From assembly GCA_035048495.1 (NCBI GenBank), contig CM068541.1, forward strand, positions 1,867,929-1,931,928: DNA of 64,000 bases. The letters run 5' to 3'. Position 1 is the stretch's first letter. Every line of letters starts with the position of its first letter. Under the pieces are notes generated by a model. That model was not told the origin of the DNA. It saw only the letters and a list, made by a program, of their open reading frames with translations, and made no database searches. Origin of the DNA: Euptelea pleiosperma (Eukaryota; Streptophyta; Magnoliopsida; Ranunculales; Eupteleaceae). The position numbers were made by a program, and so were the translations under genes. Positions 1 to 11,445 of this stretch are shown here, piece after piece.

Positions 1-1062
1 ATTTGTGGGGTTTTTGCCAATTTTTAGGGATTTGAAAAACATTTGTTGGGATTGTTAGTAGATGGAGATGCTAACAAGTAGGTCGAAAAGTCAAATCAAT
101 CCCTTTTCTTTAATGAGTTCATCTAGAGCACGCTATTCTTAGACCTAATGCTGGGGTTTATTCGAAGATCATCTAAAATTAGTCCATTCTTACATTCCCA
201 ACCTAATGAAAATTTTGACTTTAGTCCATTTTTACATTCCCAACCTAATGAAAATTTTGACTTCACTTTGAAAGATCCGAACCATCCAATTAAATCTTTA
301 TTTTAGATTGCCATTTTATATAGTTAATAATGTCAAAATAAACTATTTTTGGTGATGATAATCTATGATGATGACAGACAGCTCAATGTATGATTAGATT
401 GTCAAACATGATCTCCATGTGGGACCCGCCATTGAAGGATGGATGTAACTCTAGATAGACTCTAGAAGAAACCCTCAAATAGGGAAAATTGAAAAAAATT
501 GAGCAAACAATATCTTTTCACTTGACCAACAAACCTATTAATTTGCATTATGATTAGGGCTTCACGATGGATCTTATACCAATCCAATACCTGATTCTTG
601 GATCCAGATATGACCCAATAAGTTATTGAAAGTTGGAACATTTCAAATTGGAACGGGTGACTCAACATTGAGTTGATCTTGTTGATAAATTTGTTAAATT
701 TGATTTAAGAAGTTAAAAGTTGTATATTCTCAAGTCAATTAACAAATGGTAAAAAGTTTTATAAACATATATTTCATTCATATAATATATATATATATAT
801 ATATCTGCCTCTCTTGGGTCTTGCCGGAGTCTATTAGTGCACTTTTGGGAGGATGGCCCAAGATAGCTCCCTCACCTAGGATGGCCTAAGAGACTCTTTA
901 TAGGAAAAAAGAACAACTTTCAAGATATTCTCATTTTCATTAAGGCTTTTCTTCTTCAGTTAGGGTAGCACTTCCCCCGATATGAGAGGCACATTTTTTA
1001 GAGATATAGTTTTTAGACTCCATGCCCTTTTGTTATGTTAGTTGCTTATCTATCTATATTTA
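1..1062. other. Intergenic, no gene seen
   Basis: AT-rich DNA with stop codons in all frames. Apart from the 42-bp duplication and a (TA)n run near 786-804, I see no recognisable feature. Confidence 0.6.
179..262. repeat. Two-copy 42-bp tandem duplication
   Basis: The 42-bp unit at 179-220 (starting TTAGTCCATT) is repeated at 221-262 with a single substitution. No coding content. Confidence 0.85.
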
Positions 1063-1330
1063 GGAAGCGTTTGTGAACGAGAAGTGAAAGCACTTCTACT
1101 TGTAGTAGAAGTTACTAGTTGATTTTTTACCTCAAAAAAAGTCATAGAAATTAAAAGCGTCAGGGGCGTTCTAATTTTTTAGAAGTGAAAAGCTAAAAAA
1201 TTTAGCTCCAATTTTAAGTTAATTTTTAACTTTTCAAAAGTTTAAATATGAAACACAGCCAAACTAACTTTTTAACTTTTTGGTTATAAAAGTCAATGAG
1301 TTACTTATTTTTGGGTTGCCAAACGCCCCC
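1063..1330. mobile_element. PIF/Harbinger-like MITE, 268 bp
   Basis: The left end GGAAGCGTTTGTGAACG and the right end GGGTTGCCAAACGCCCCC are imperfect inverted repeats of the GGxxGCGTTTGG type. The element is bounded by the trinucleotide TTA on both sides (1060-1062 and 1331-1333), the target duplication of PIF/Harbinger elements. Internally it is AT-rich and non-coding. Confidence 0.6.
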
Positions 1331-1814
1331 TTAGTGTTATTGCCTTCTGTACTTCTTCTTATAGCTCTAGAAATCTTCTCGATCTCCCTTTAATATATTT
1401 TGGACTTATCTCGATTAAAAAAAAAACTTCTCTTGAGGTCCAAGCTTGAACCTCCTTAACTACCTAAAAAAATCATCTCATAACAATATTCTCACTACTG
1501 GTAGATTGTTGATTGATGGGATGCAATCAAGATGGAAATCCAATCAACCATTGGGGTTTTTCATTTGCTTGATTAAGAATGTTAGATCTTTGTAGATACA
1601 TAAAAATGGTAATATTGATGTATCAAGACCTATACACCGCAAAGCACTAAATCATTATCCAAGATTCTCTTACATTGACACGTGGCGGAAGATGACATAT
1701 TTAAAGAACAGTTTGTTGTAGAAGAAGAGGGGGAAAGAAAATAGGGGTTCTAGCTGGAGATTAGTCGGCAGTCTCGGACGCCCTTCTTGGTCATCTCGGA
1801 TCCCTTCTCGGACT

Positions 1815-2135
1815 TGATCTTGGAGTCAGACTTTGACCTCAGATCTTTCTCAGACTCAGGTGCTGGAGTTAGACCTGGACTCCGATGCGAATCTTGGAGT
1901 CGGACTCTGACCTCGGATCTTTCTCGGAATCAAATGTTGTAGTTGGACCCGGACTCAGATGCTAATCTTGGAATCAGACTCTGACCTCGGATCTTTCTCG
2001 GACTTAGATGCTGGAGTCGGACCCGGACTCAGATGCTAATCTTGGAGTCAGACTCTGACCTCAGATCTTTCTCAGACTTAGATGTTGGAGTCGGACTCAG
2101 ATGTTGGAGTCGGACTTGGATCTCCTGTCTTCAGC
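1815..2135. repeat. 74-bp tandem array, about four units
   Basis: The word CTTGGAGTC or a close variant recurs at 1819, 1893, 1967 and 2041, exactly 74 bp apart. Each unit also holds GACCTCGGATCTTTCTCGGA and GGACTCAGATGCTAATC variants. The array decays after 2100 into shorter GTTGGAGTCGGACT repeats. GAC/GAGTC richness distinguishes it from its AT-rich surroundings. It may be the internal array of an LTR, since sequence after it (about 2200-2420) looks LTR-like, but no paired LTR is visible. Confidence 0.75.
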
Positions 2136-3035
2136 AATAGCTGACGTAAGAGAGAAAATGATATGTAATATGTACAATGAATTTGTCTAAGTAAAGTTGA
2201 GCTATTGGAAGGCTTCCCCATGGACGTAGTTGCCGGCAAGAGACCGGCAACGAACCACGTAAGTGTTATGTTTTTATTTAATTTATGCTTTAATCTAATT
2301 ATATTTATTATTTATTTAATGTGCGATATTATTGCTTGTGGAGGGAGATCGAAGATGGGACGGTAATCTGATTTTATCCCTTCCAATCTTCTCACTCCTA
2401 CCACTTTCATTTATATTCATTATTCAATAACGCAGCGACAAGTGCAATGTACATAATGCTTAAGTAACATACTTAAGCTTATAATAATGTAATATATTAC
2501 TCTTTTATACATTATTATAAAGTATAAAAATAAGTTTCATGAGAGCATTATATAAATTTTAAATCACTGAAAATGTCAATCATATTAGAAATAATCATTA
2601 ACGGATATCATTGGAACAAGAGCTTTTTAATGGATCTATTTTTATACGAACAACCTTATAACTGAAAATGAAGCAATCTTGTTCAGACACATTTAAAAGT
2701 GGATCGGATGCATCTATCTATTCCATATATAAAGCGAGGCGACCTTCCCGACGGTTATTTGAAGTTTAAAGTTTGGTTGCCTCTTACGATCCCAAAATCT
2801 TAAAAGAATCACATGCATTACCATGAAATTTTAGTTTTGCTACATAATGTATTTAAAAGAAAAAAGTCTTTTTAATTTTTTAGGGTTCTTAGAAGAGATT
2901 GCTTCTTAACTTTCTCTTTAATAAATGAATGTGTATTGTTTTTAAGGATGTTTTTTTTTTCTTGAAAATTTTAGAAAATTCATAAGTTCATTCGCAATAA
3001 AAATGATTCCATTAGAAACCAAAGCTGATCTTACA
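2136..3035. other. Intergenic, no gene seen
   Basis: No supported gene. AT-rich DNA with scattered stops; possible degraded LTR material near 2200-2420. Confidence 0.5.
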
Positions 3036-3365
3036 GCCCACAATACGAGCCACGTGGCACACTTTTAGTGGACGATGGCGGTACGGATGTTTGGCCAATC
3101 ACTAGGTGGACCTACACACCATAAATAAACCTAATCAGTGATTTCTAAGCTTTGGATTGAAGTTATTTTCATGGGTTGATTTTGACCGTAGGTATTTGAG
3201 CATTATTGCACTTTATTTGGGTGCAAAGATCTAAGGTTGTAAATCACTAATCAGACTGATTTTTTGATTGCAGGTCCACCTAGCGATTGGACAAGCATCC
3301 ATACGGTCAGCGCCCTCTAAGAGTGGAGTGTGCCATGTCGTTCGTATTGTTGGTTGTGATCTGCT
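3036..3365. mobile_element. Foldback MITE, G-box family
   Basis: The left arm carries GAGCCACGTGGCACAC and a CGGATGTTTGGCCAATC segment. The right arm carries the inverse (ATTGGACAAGCATCCATACGG, then a GTGTGCCATG variant). The terminal GAGTAAAAC repeats of the family are missing or too decayed to place, so the ends are approximate. Overlapping open frames are by-products of the palindrome. Confidence 0.65.
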
Positions 3366-3888
3366 CCGGTGTGAGTGAAGGTTTTCATTGGTAGTCACGG
3401 GCATCAATGATGTTGCTGTCATCAAAGGTTTAGTCGGGTACTTAGCAGTTTGCACCGTAAAACAATGTTGTCCCGCGTAATACTCCATTATGCTCATGGC
3501 GATTGGCGACCCTACTTATTTCCCCATGTGGCCCGGTTGGAAAAGGCATCCTTCCTTTTGCACCTCAACAGCTCTTTTTGCCTTAAATCAGGAAGCCTTC
3601 GACACAAAAGCATCCCAATCATTTTCCCTACCCTCCATTGAAAGGCTCCTAATTTGTTAGGGCTAACGTAGCATCTTTTACCCAAATTCTCATTTCTATT
3701 TTTTGGAAAATGCTACCAAATGAATAACCCGTTTCTCTTGGACCGTTTATCTCTTGAATCCAACAGTCAACAAACTCAATTGCAAATATTTTTGTCCAAT
3801 TATTCATCTGGTAGCACGACCTCTTTTTTTTTTAATCCGGGAGATTTTTTTTAAAAATGCTCATCAATTCAAATCTAACTTTTAGCAC

Positions 3889-4228
3889 TTATACGATCCT
3901 AAAGGTTAAGACTTCAACTTTTCCTACCTCTGTCACTTATGTGCTTTTGGTGTATTGGTTTGGGTCTTAACATTTAGTATCAGAGCCAACCTCATGTCAT
4001 GGGTTCAAGTCACAGGAAAGAGGGGATCTAAGGAAAGGGCTACCTGGGGCCTCGCTCACAGAAAGTGAGAAAATAAGGCTACTGTTGTTAAAGCTGCCTC
4101 AAAGTGGGCCATTGTGGACATTGGCCTTGGAAGCGTGATGGAATATTACAATCCTAAAGGTTAAGACTTAAAACTTTCCGCACCTCTATCACTTTAGTGC
4201 TTTTGGTGTATTAGTTTGGGTCTTAACA
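3889..4228 (+). mobile_element. TRIM retrotransposon, 340 bp
   Basis: Two near-identical terminal repeats, 3889-3972 and 4144-4228, both contain CCTAAAGGTTAAGACTT and end in GGGTCTTAACA. The left one is followed by TTTAGTATCAGAGCC, a one-base variant of the initiator Met-tRNA primer-binding site TGGTATCAGAGCC. Both sides are flanked by AGCAC (3884-3888, 4229-4233), a 5-bp target duplication. The 171-bp interior has no coding capacity, as expected for a TRIM, which must be mobilised by another retrotransposon. Confidence 0.85.
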
Positions 4229-4233
4229 AGCAC

Positions 4234-5811
4234 ATTGATTAGGTGGGCTTGACCTCAAAGTTTTATCCTTGTATCGGTCGATCTTCTTACAACAATCACC
4301 ATCTGATCTATAGAATGGTTCAGTACGTATAGCTAGTCAACCCCGTTTTAGCTTTTCTCCACCGAATTGTAGGATTGATGACCATGTGGTCTATACATGC
4401 GACACTCTTCCTCTCAGGCCTCAGGTGGGGCTTGAGCTTATATATATATATATAAAAGAAAGGTTTTAACGTTTAGTTGGTAAAGTCCGATCCTCCATGA
4501 GCCAAATTTCAGGCCAATAGCACCTCACATGGCAAAAAGAGGAATGTCCGTCTTCTTACCCTAAAAAAAAGGAAGAATGTCCAATTTGCCTTTTTTTAAG
4601 TAGAAAAAGCCAATGGTTGCCTTTAATAAGCAAAAGCATAACACCCTGTGGATAATAGAAACAACATGGACAAGGTCACTGTCCACGTGGCATTCCATGG
4701 GTCTACCATTAGTAGGCAAAAGTACAAGGGTCGACGTCGGTCCAGAAAATTTTTTATGTAGAGCTCTTTTGTGTGTGAAGCTGTGGAACCAACTCAGGGG
4801 CTCTCATCTGCACATGGTAAGTCCACTAACCTATGAATGATTGTCCCCATAGAAACCCTTGATCTTGATGTTTTGGATCGGAAATGTCAGTGTGCCATGA
4901 TCATTGATGGTAAGATATACACACACCCCATACTGCAATTTCTTTGGTTAAACATGTGTACGTGCAAAACATAAACATGAACTACCGATGGAAACCCTCA
5001 GGAATGCCCATATTTTTCAGATACACTATCCAATGCTTATGCAGGCATCATAACAAGGGGTCACTGTGGTAATCTGGCTGATCCATCAATTTCACTACCA
5101 CGAATGCAGAAGACGGTGAAGCTTAGCTTTTGCCATATAGGATCGAGCTTGAGGATGGTGCACGCGCGTGCGAGAGTTACCGTGTGGATAATGAGCCATG
5201 TAGGACCACGAGACCCCTCTACATCCACTCCATACAGACTCCAGAGTCCTCTGCATCTGAAAATTTTCATGTGGCATATTCTTTCGGGCCCACTGACCTA
5301 TAAATGTTTGGCCACACATGTTTACGAAGCCCATGATGAAAAAGTATTTAAATCCAACGGTTAGAAATTATTATTTTTTGTGTGTACGTATGTCCACTAA
5401 GTTGAGTCAGTGGGCCCGATATAGTGTACCACGTGGCATTTCGAGGGATTTCTATGTAAGAATTTTGTATCGTAGATTTTTTGTGTCACCGGATCAAAAG
5501 AAGGTGACGTTGGAAAAAGAAAATGTGATGACTGTTATTTCACTTGGAATATTGCATCGTGGCCGACATGATCCAATGACCAGTGTCGAAATTCTAATTA
5601 GCATCCACCACTTACAAAAAAGAAAAGTCGTCAATGACAAGTTTACCAATAACCAACTCCCATCGACGTCGTCGATCATGAATCGAATGGTGAAGGAGAC
5701 TTAAACACAAGAAAATTCTCTTTCAAACTGGTAACTACCTCCTTAGTTTAGTTTAGGACTAAAATACTGAATAATCGATGCTACAGTTATTAGAGAATAC
5801 TAGGGGAACAA
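4234..5811. other. Intergenic; repeat fragments only
   Basis: No gene supported. A 128-codon open frame at 5318-5704 has no recognisable domain. Around 5233-5262 the sequence GTCCTCTGCATCTGAAAATTTT resembles the end of the long-TIR element found at 37591, so a degraded relative may lie here. Confidence 0.45.
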
Positions 5812-6100
5812 TGCACGTGGCAGCACTTTACACATGGAACTCTCTTAGAGATCACTGACCGTATATATGGATGGTAGGCCCATCCCTAAGTAGACCTACA
5901 TGCAAAAAAATCAGCCCGATTAGTGATTTCTAAGCATTCAATTGGAGCTATTTTTAGGAGTTGATTTTAATCCGTGGATTTTGAGCATTATTCGGGGTAC
6001 CCTTATTCCTAAGGTTAGAAATCATTAATCATGCTGATTTTTGTATTTAGGTTCATCTAAGTAAAGGACCAAACATCCATTCGATTTGCCATTTTGTGGT
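5812..6100. mobile_element. Degraded foldback MITE, G-box family
   Basis: The left part has GCACGTGGCAGCAC and CTGACCGTATATATGGATGG. The right part has the inverted ACCAAACATCCATTCG. The arms are more diverged than in the copy at 7446, so this is an older insertion. Ends approximate. Confidence 0.55.
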
Positions 6101-7445
6101 ACTTTTATTTTTTAAATAGTGTTGTTGACTTGAGACAACAAAAGCATTTAATAGGAAAATAGAGGTGATCTGCGTCTTTGGAAACTAAAAGACTAAAAAC
6201 CCATCTTGAAAGACAAAACAAAAATTAAAAAATCCTTTTCGAAGTAAATAATTTAAAGATAATGTATAAGGAGATTTTGAAATTATTTGGATGTTATCTG
6301 AAACGCTTGTCATCACCCAACTCAAGTTCTTACTTTATAATAGTATATATATATATGGTGATATTGTAATGTTATAATTAGTAGAGGGAGGCATAACTAT
6401 ATATATCAAAGGGTCTACGAGTTGAACAGAGGCAGAGTACTGACCACATAACCAAACAACACATTCCAATAACACTCCATCGTCACTTTGCCAAGACTTA
6501 AACTTGCGATCGACTTATTGGGATCTTTTGCTTTGATATCATAATAGGAAAATATATTATTGATAAAACTTAGATTAATTACAGTGACTTACCAAGAGTT
6601 TATATAGAGATAAACAAGATCAAATATTAATCTAACTGGATATCCTAATTAATGGTAGATATTATCCTAATCTTCCTAATCTTGACAACTGGGAGAGTCT
6701 GTGATGAGATTTAAAAAATCATCAATACATCCATCCAAATACTTAATTCATTCTATTAATGAAGAATTTGACTTTAGACTTTTGTAGATTTGTAGAACAT
6801 GTAATACATCAGATTGCTATATATATATATATATTTTTTGGAAACACGCAATAAAAGTAAAATAAAATATATCTTATTTGGGTCCCCAGCAGATCAAGTG
6901 CAGGAGCATCTCAGTCTTCTCTTCTTTCCTTCGCTCCATCTCCTCGTCACTTTTTCTTTTGGCTGGATTCATGCCGCCGGAAAACCACCTCACTTGGTTG
7001 GACTTGCCTGATTCCATGACTGTGCTCGTTTGCATGGATTTATAGGTAGCCTCAAATTTGGACAAACGTGTATTGTTACTCATCTTTTCTTTTTTGAGTA
7101 AAAAATAATCTAACGGCCAATAAATAGGATAAGAGGTTGCAGTGATCTTAAGTAAGCTTCTTCACCTGATCATAACTATAAATAGAAGTGAAGAGAGTGG
7201 ATTAGTAAACCGGTTTCCTTCGTCCTTAAGTTTTTAAAGTAGTTTTGTAAAACCAGAGAAGTTAACTTAAAGATATATTCGGCCCCCATACGCAACTCCT
7301 TCTCAGCCTAATAAGGAGGCCGCGTGTTTATCTTTCTTTATGAATACGCGTCGTTTCTTTATGGGCCCACCATTTTGCCAGCCGGGGTAAATAAAGTCAC
7401 AGTTGAGAGTAACCGCCGCTACAACTGCTGAGGTCAGGTGGGAAT
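6101..7445. other. Intergenic, no gene seen
   Basis: AT-rich, with TA microsatellites near 6342-6356 and 6819-6834. No frame shows a recognisable protein. Confidence 0.5.
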
Positions 7446-7851
7446 GAGTAAAACTTGTGTCACAAGATGTTGTGATGGAACACGGTCACAGCACTCAATA
7501 CGAGCCACGTGGCACACTATCAGAGATCTTTGACCGTATGGATGTTTGACCAGTCCCTCGGTGGACCTATAAACCAAAAATCAGCCTGATTAGTGATTTG
7601 CAACCTTTGGATTTATGCACCCAAATAACGCTCAATAATGCTCAAATTTCTACCGTTAAAATCAACCCATGAAAATAACTTCAATAGAATCAGTTAGAAA
7701 TCACTAATCAAGCTGATTTTTTGTGTACCAGTCCACCGAGGGACTACCCAAACATCCATACAGTCATTGTCCTCTAATAGTATACCACGTGGCTCGTATT
7801 GAGTGCTGTGACCGTGTTCCGTCACAACATCTTGTGACACAAGTTTTACTC
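7446..7851. mobile_element. Complete MULE-like foldback MITE, 406 bp
   Basis: Reference copy of the G-box foldback family. It starts GAGTAAAACTTGTGTCACAA and ends with the exact inverse. It is flanked by the perfect 9-bp duplication GGTGGGAAT (7437-7445, 7852-7860), the length left by Mutator-like transposases. Almost the whole element is one long inverted repeat, with CCACGTGG near each end (about 7506 and 7786). Non-coding; a transcript would fold into a long hairpin. Confidence 0.88.
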
Positions 7852-8355
7852 GGTGGGAATGGGTGTGGGTCCAGTCATAGCAGAGTGGAAATTGGAATAA
7901 TAGTTTCTGAGAGGAGTCATCGCGGCCAGCTTCTTCTGTGCCAAAGGGAAGGGAGTGGGGTCCACCCACATAACAGCAGTTGGTGAGAATAATTTCAACG
8001 GTCGTGATGTAACAGGGCCTCACGCTTTTTCGCGGAAGCACGATTTTTGTTACCCACGGCTTTCATCTGGGCCCATGCGACGCGACACTTGTTTTGTTGA
8101 GTTTTAGCTGTTGGTTTTAGTAATAAAATATAATGGTTGAATCCAACGGCTATAATCACGCCAAAAGCGTGAGGTATGCCAATGTGCCCGTCGTTTTTTC
8201 ATTGGAAAATAAAAAAATGTGGACCATATACACGCAAGCCCAGACACCGACCACATTATACGAATGAGAAATCTCAATCAATTCAAATTTACATCAAATT
8301 TTCACGCGCAAATAATTATGAGGGGGCATTTTTTTTCGAAGAAATATGTAACAAG

Positions 8356-8595
8356 GGTCGGACTCCGTTGACAGATCTAAAATTATTTTCATGGGCTGAT
8401 CTCAACTGTGGGAATTTGAGCAGTATTTGAGGTACAAAGATGCAACACTTATAAATCATTAATCAGGCTGATTTTTGGTTTGTAGGTCCACCATGAGATA
8501 GGACAAACATCCGTACGGTTAGAGTCCTGTAACGGTGTACCACGTGTCTTATATTGTGTCCCTGTCATTTTAGATCTGTCAACGGAGCCCGACCC
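8356..8595. mobile_element. Short foldback element related to the G-box family
   Basis: Terminal inverted repeats GGGTCGGACTCCGTTGACAG and CTGTCAACGGAGCCCGACCC, which differ by one base. The right half is clearly G-box family sequence (GTACCACGTGTCTTATATTG) while most of the left half is deleted. Confidence 0.6.
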
Positions 8596-8600
8596 ATGTA

Positions 8601-8987
8601 ATGTAACAAGGTGTGCCTGAAACTGTTTCGAATGCGGAAGCACGATTTTTGTTACTCACCGTTGTCATATAGGCTCACTGACCACATGGATGTTTATCCC
8701 ACCCCTTGGTGGATATACAGGCCAAAAATATCCTAATTGTTAATCTATAACCATTAGATTTTAGCACTTTTTAGCATTTTTATGGCATTCTTATAGCCGT
8801 TGAATGCAACCAGTTTTTTAATACTAAAATCAATGGCTAAAAATCATCAAACAAGCTGACTTTTGGTATGCATGTCTATTCAGGGGTGGGCTAAACATCC
8901 ATGTGGTCAGTGGGCCCAGATGGCAGCTGTGACTACCAAAAATGCCGCTTCCACATTTGAAAAGATCTCAGGTATACCTTATTACAT
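8601..8987. mobile_element. Foldback MITE, ATGTAACAAGGT family
   Basis: The left end ATGTAACAAGGTGTGCCTGA is mirrored by the right end TCAGGTATACCTTATTACAT. Internal arms carry CCACATGGATGTTTATCCCA and the inverse TGGGCTAAACATCCATGTGG. This is the second foldback family of the window; other copies are at 29000, 31599, 32751 and 33151. Confidence 0.75.
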
Positions 8988-9216
8988 CACGACCATTTTT
9001 TTCCTACTTTTTTCTTGCTGACCAGACAGACCCTAACAGTAACACCCCGTAAAATATTTATTTATTACTTAAAGCTTTAGTGGGCAAATTCCGTACGGGC
9101 CCACACTGACAAGCCCAAACGTGCATAGTTTCGAAAATACCCCTTTTTAAGCTATGAGCCAAGTTTGTAGTTACTCTAAGGTGGCTCATTGGAATAGGAT
9201 GTGTTAGCTGAGGGTG

Positions 9217-9501
9217 TGTTGATCTTACGACCCGTTGGTACACATAGTTGTTTTACATTTCCTTAACAGGTCGATCTTTTGTGCTAAATGGTTATTTAAC
9301 ATGGTATCAGAGCCTTAAGATTTGAGAAGCCGCAGGTTCAAGTCTCCAACGGCGCATATTCCCGTTGAGGGGCGTATTAGCAAAGGATGTGTTCCTTCCT
9401 GCATACATACGTGTTGTGTTAGCCTGACGTCCCGTTGGTTTACATAGTTGTTTTGCCTTTCCCCGACAAGTCGATATTTTGGGGTAAATGGTTATTTAAC
9501 A
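9217..9501 (+). mobile_element. TRIM retrotransposon, 285 bp, complete
   Basis: Two 85-bp terminal repeats (9217-9301 and 9417-9501) begin TGTT and end TTAACA, sharing CATAGTTGTTTT and AAATGGTTATTTAACA. The primer-binding site TGGTATCAGAGCC, complementary to initiator Met-tRNA, follows the left repeat directly at 9302. The 5-bp duplication GGGTG flanks the element (9212-9216, 9502-9506). The interior is 115 bp without coding capacity. LTR sequence differs from the TRIM at 3889, so this is a separate family. Confidence 0.9.
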
Positions 9502-9506
9502 GGGTG

Positions 9507-11445
9507 GGACCTAGAATCAGATCATCCTATCAGGTTGATTAATTATGACCTACAAGATCTATAAAATGCAGCCGTTCTTGTATTGGTTGTTCTTAGAACA
9601 CATGATGGTGTATTTGTATATGCCTTTTTCCCACAAGAAATCATATCTAATCTTACTTTATTGGTGGATTAGCAAAACCATTTCCATTAAAGAAACAAAA
9701 AAGCCGCTGGTAAATTGGACATCGAAACAAGTTTTGCCAAAACCACCAGCTCACCAATAAAACTACTTTCAGTTTCTGTAAACTTCCAACGCGCCAAGAA
9801 CAATCTTGGATCGTTATCTCACGATACTCTCACTCTCTTCTTCCATGATAACAAAGAAGACGAGAAGCTGATACAATTGGAGGAGTTGCTCATGAAAGCA
9901 TGGTTGAAAATCTCGGGATCGGTGGGCGCTGATCCCGATCCAGATCGGAGGGTGGATCACTCGTCTCGGATCATCTCGCTCAAGATGATGTGAGGGTTCT
10001 TCATGAACAGTGCATATCGGGCGAGACAACCCCATTTCAAGATCATCTCGATGGCCACCGATACCAATTTTGATTGCCCGATCCAGAACGGGATCGGCTG
10101 AGACTTCTTTTTTTTTTCGAACCATGCATAAAAGTAATTGAATTTTGAGCTGTTGGAGATCACTGTGTCTGTATGGATGTTTGCATGGCCCGTTCCTAGG
10201 TGGATATACACACCAAAAAATCCTGATTGCTGAATTCTGACCGTCGGATTTGAGTCTTTTACGAGGGTTGAGTTTTAGGCCGGATTCGAGCAGACACTTG
10301 GCACATTTTGTCTGAAGGTATATGTGTATTGATATTTTGATAATCGACTTTACAAAATGCCGCTTAAAATTACTTCAGTAACGACCAACGAGACAAGAAT
10401 GTTGGGAGGTATTTCCATCCCCAAGTCCCGCGGGGCCATAAAACAAGGGCTCGTTCCAAACTCCCAAAAGGGATTCCTCACACGTGGTAAACATGGTCCT
10501 CAATGACATGTCACACTCTTTAGGGCCATTGCCCAACGGATTTTGGTCCACCTCTTGGTGGGACGACTACGCACCAAAAATAAGCCTGGTTGGACATTTC
10601 TACCCGGTGTCAGTGTGGCTCGACCACTTTCTCTTCACTGGCTTGGAAGTTGGAACCAGTCAACCAAGGAGTTGGGTACTTTTATTTTTCAGATAGAGAG
10701 AGAGACCACCACTGCATGTCTGACATGGGGGATTTCGAGCTGAGAGAGAGAGAGGTTATAATCCTCCCTGCATGTCTGACATGGGGGATTTTGAGCTCTC
10801 AAAAACATTATTCAAATCATGCTGGAAACTACTTCATACTGAAAAAGAAAACCTTCCTCTTATGCTGTAAATGTGGCAAGGTTGGACAGAGCTCCAGGCC
10901 CCCCGTGTCTTTTATCCAGTGAGATCATTATAACAATGGTTGCTGGTGACAAAATGGACAGTAGTGACATACCCCATTGGGAGAGCAAAGGGCAGAGGAC
11001 GACGGCAAATCTCCATGTCCACGGTGAGAACCCTAAGCTGCAGCAAAGAGAGAGCATCTTTTTGCTGGTATTCTTTTCATTACACCTCTTTCCCTCTCCC
11101 ACCCTCACCCTACCCACACCAAAATAAAACAATGAGTCAATGGATGCTCAACTTTTGACTCCACCATGGCTTTTCTATTGCAAGACAAACAAAGAGATGG
11201 TTGAGAGTTTGGACTTCACATTGGGATCTGTCTTATCTCACAGCTAAAACTGACAACAGTAAAACTATACCATGTTCCATTAATTTCAGGTTAAGAGAGG
11301 AATCCTTGGTGGTATTAATGATCAACCCCCCTTGATAAATTCATCTATGTATCACTGGTCCATAATAATAACGAGAACTCCCTCACTATTGCTTGTATGG
11401 AATGGAAGTTGCCGGCTCCATCAGAAAACGTTTATGGTTGGAAGA
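9507..11445. other. Intergenic and HisRS 3' flank
   Basis: No supported gene. A 56-bp direct duplication is present around 10712 and 10768 (CTGCATGTCTGACATGGGGG), separated by a GA-rich run. The last few hundred bases before 11446 presumably include the synthetase 3' UTR; no clear polyadenylation signal was chosen. Confidence 0.5.

Noticed and set aside
5318..5704. 128-codon open frame
   Set aside because: No recognised domain, no flanking splice logic, basic low-information sequence in repeat-rich DNA.
9715..10125. Overlapping 92- and 103-codon frames
   Set aside because: Opposite-strand shadows over a region of GATCCCGATC-type inverted words; no protein family recognised.
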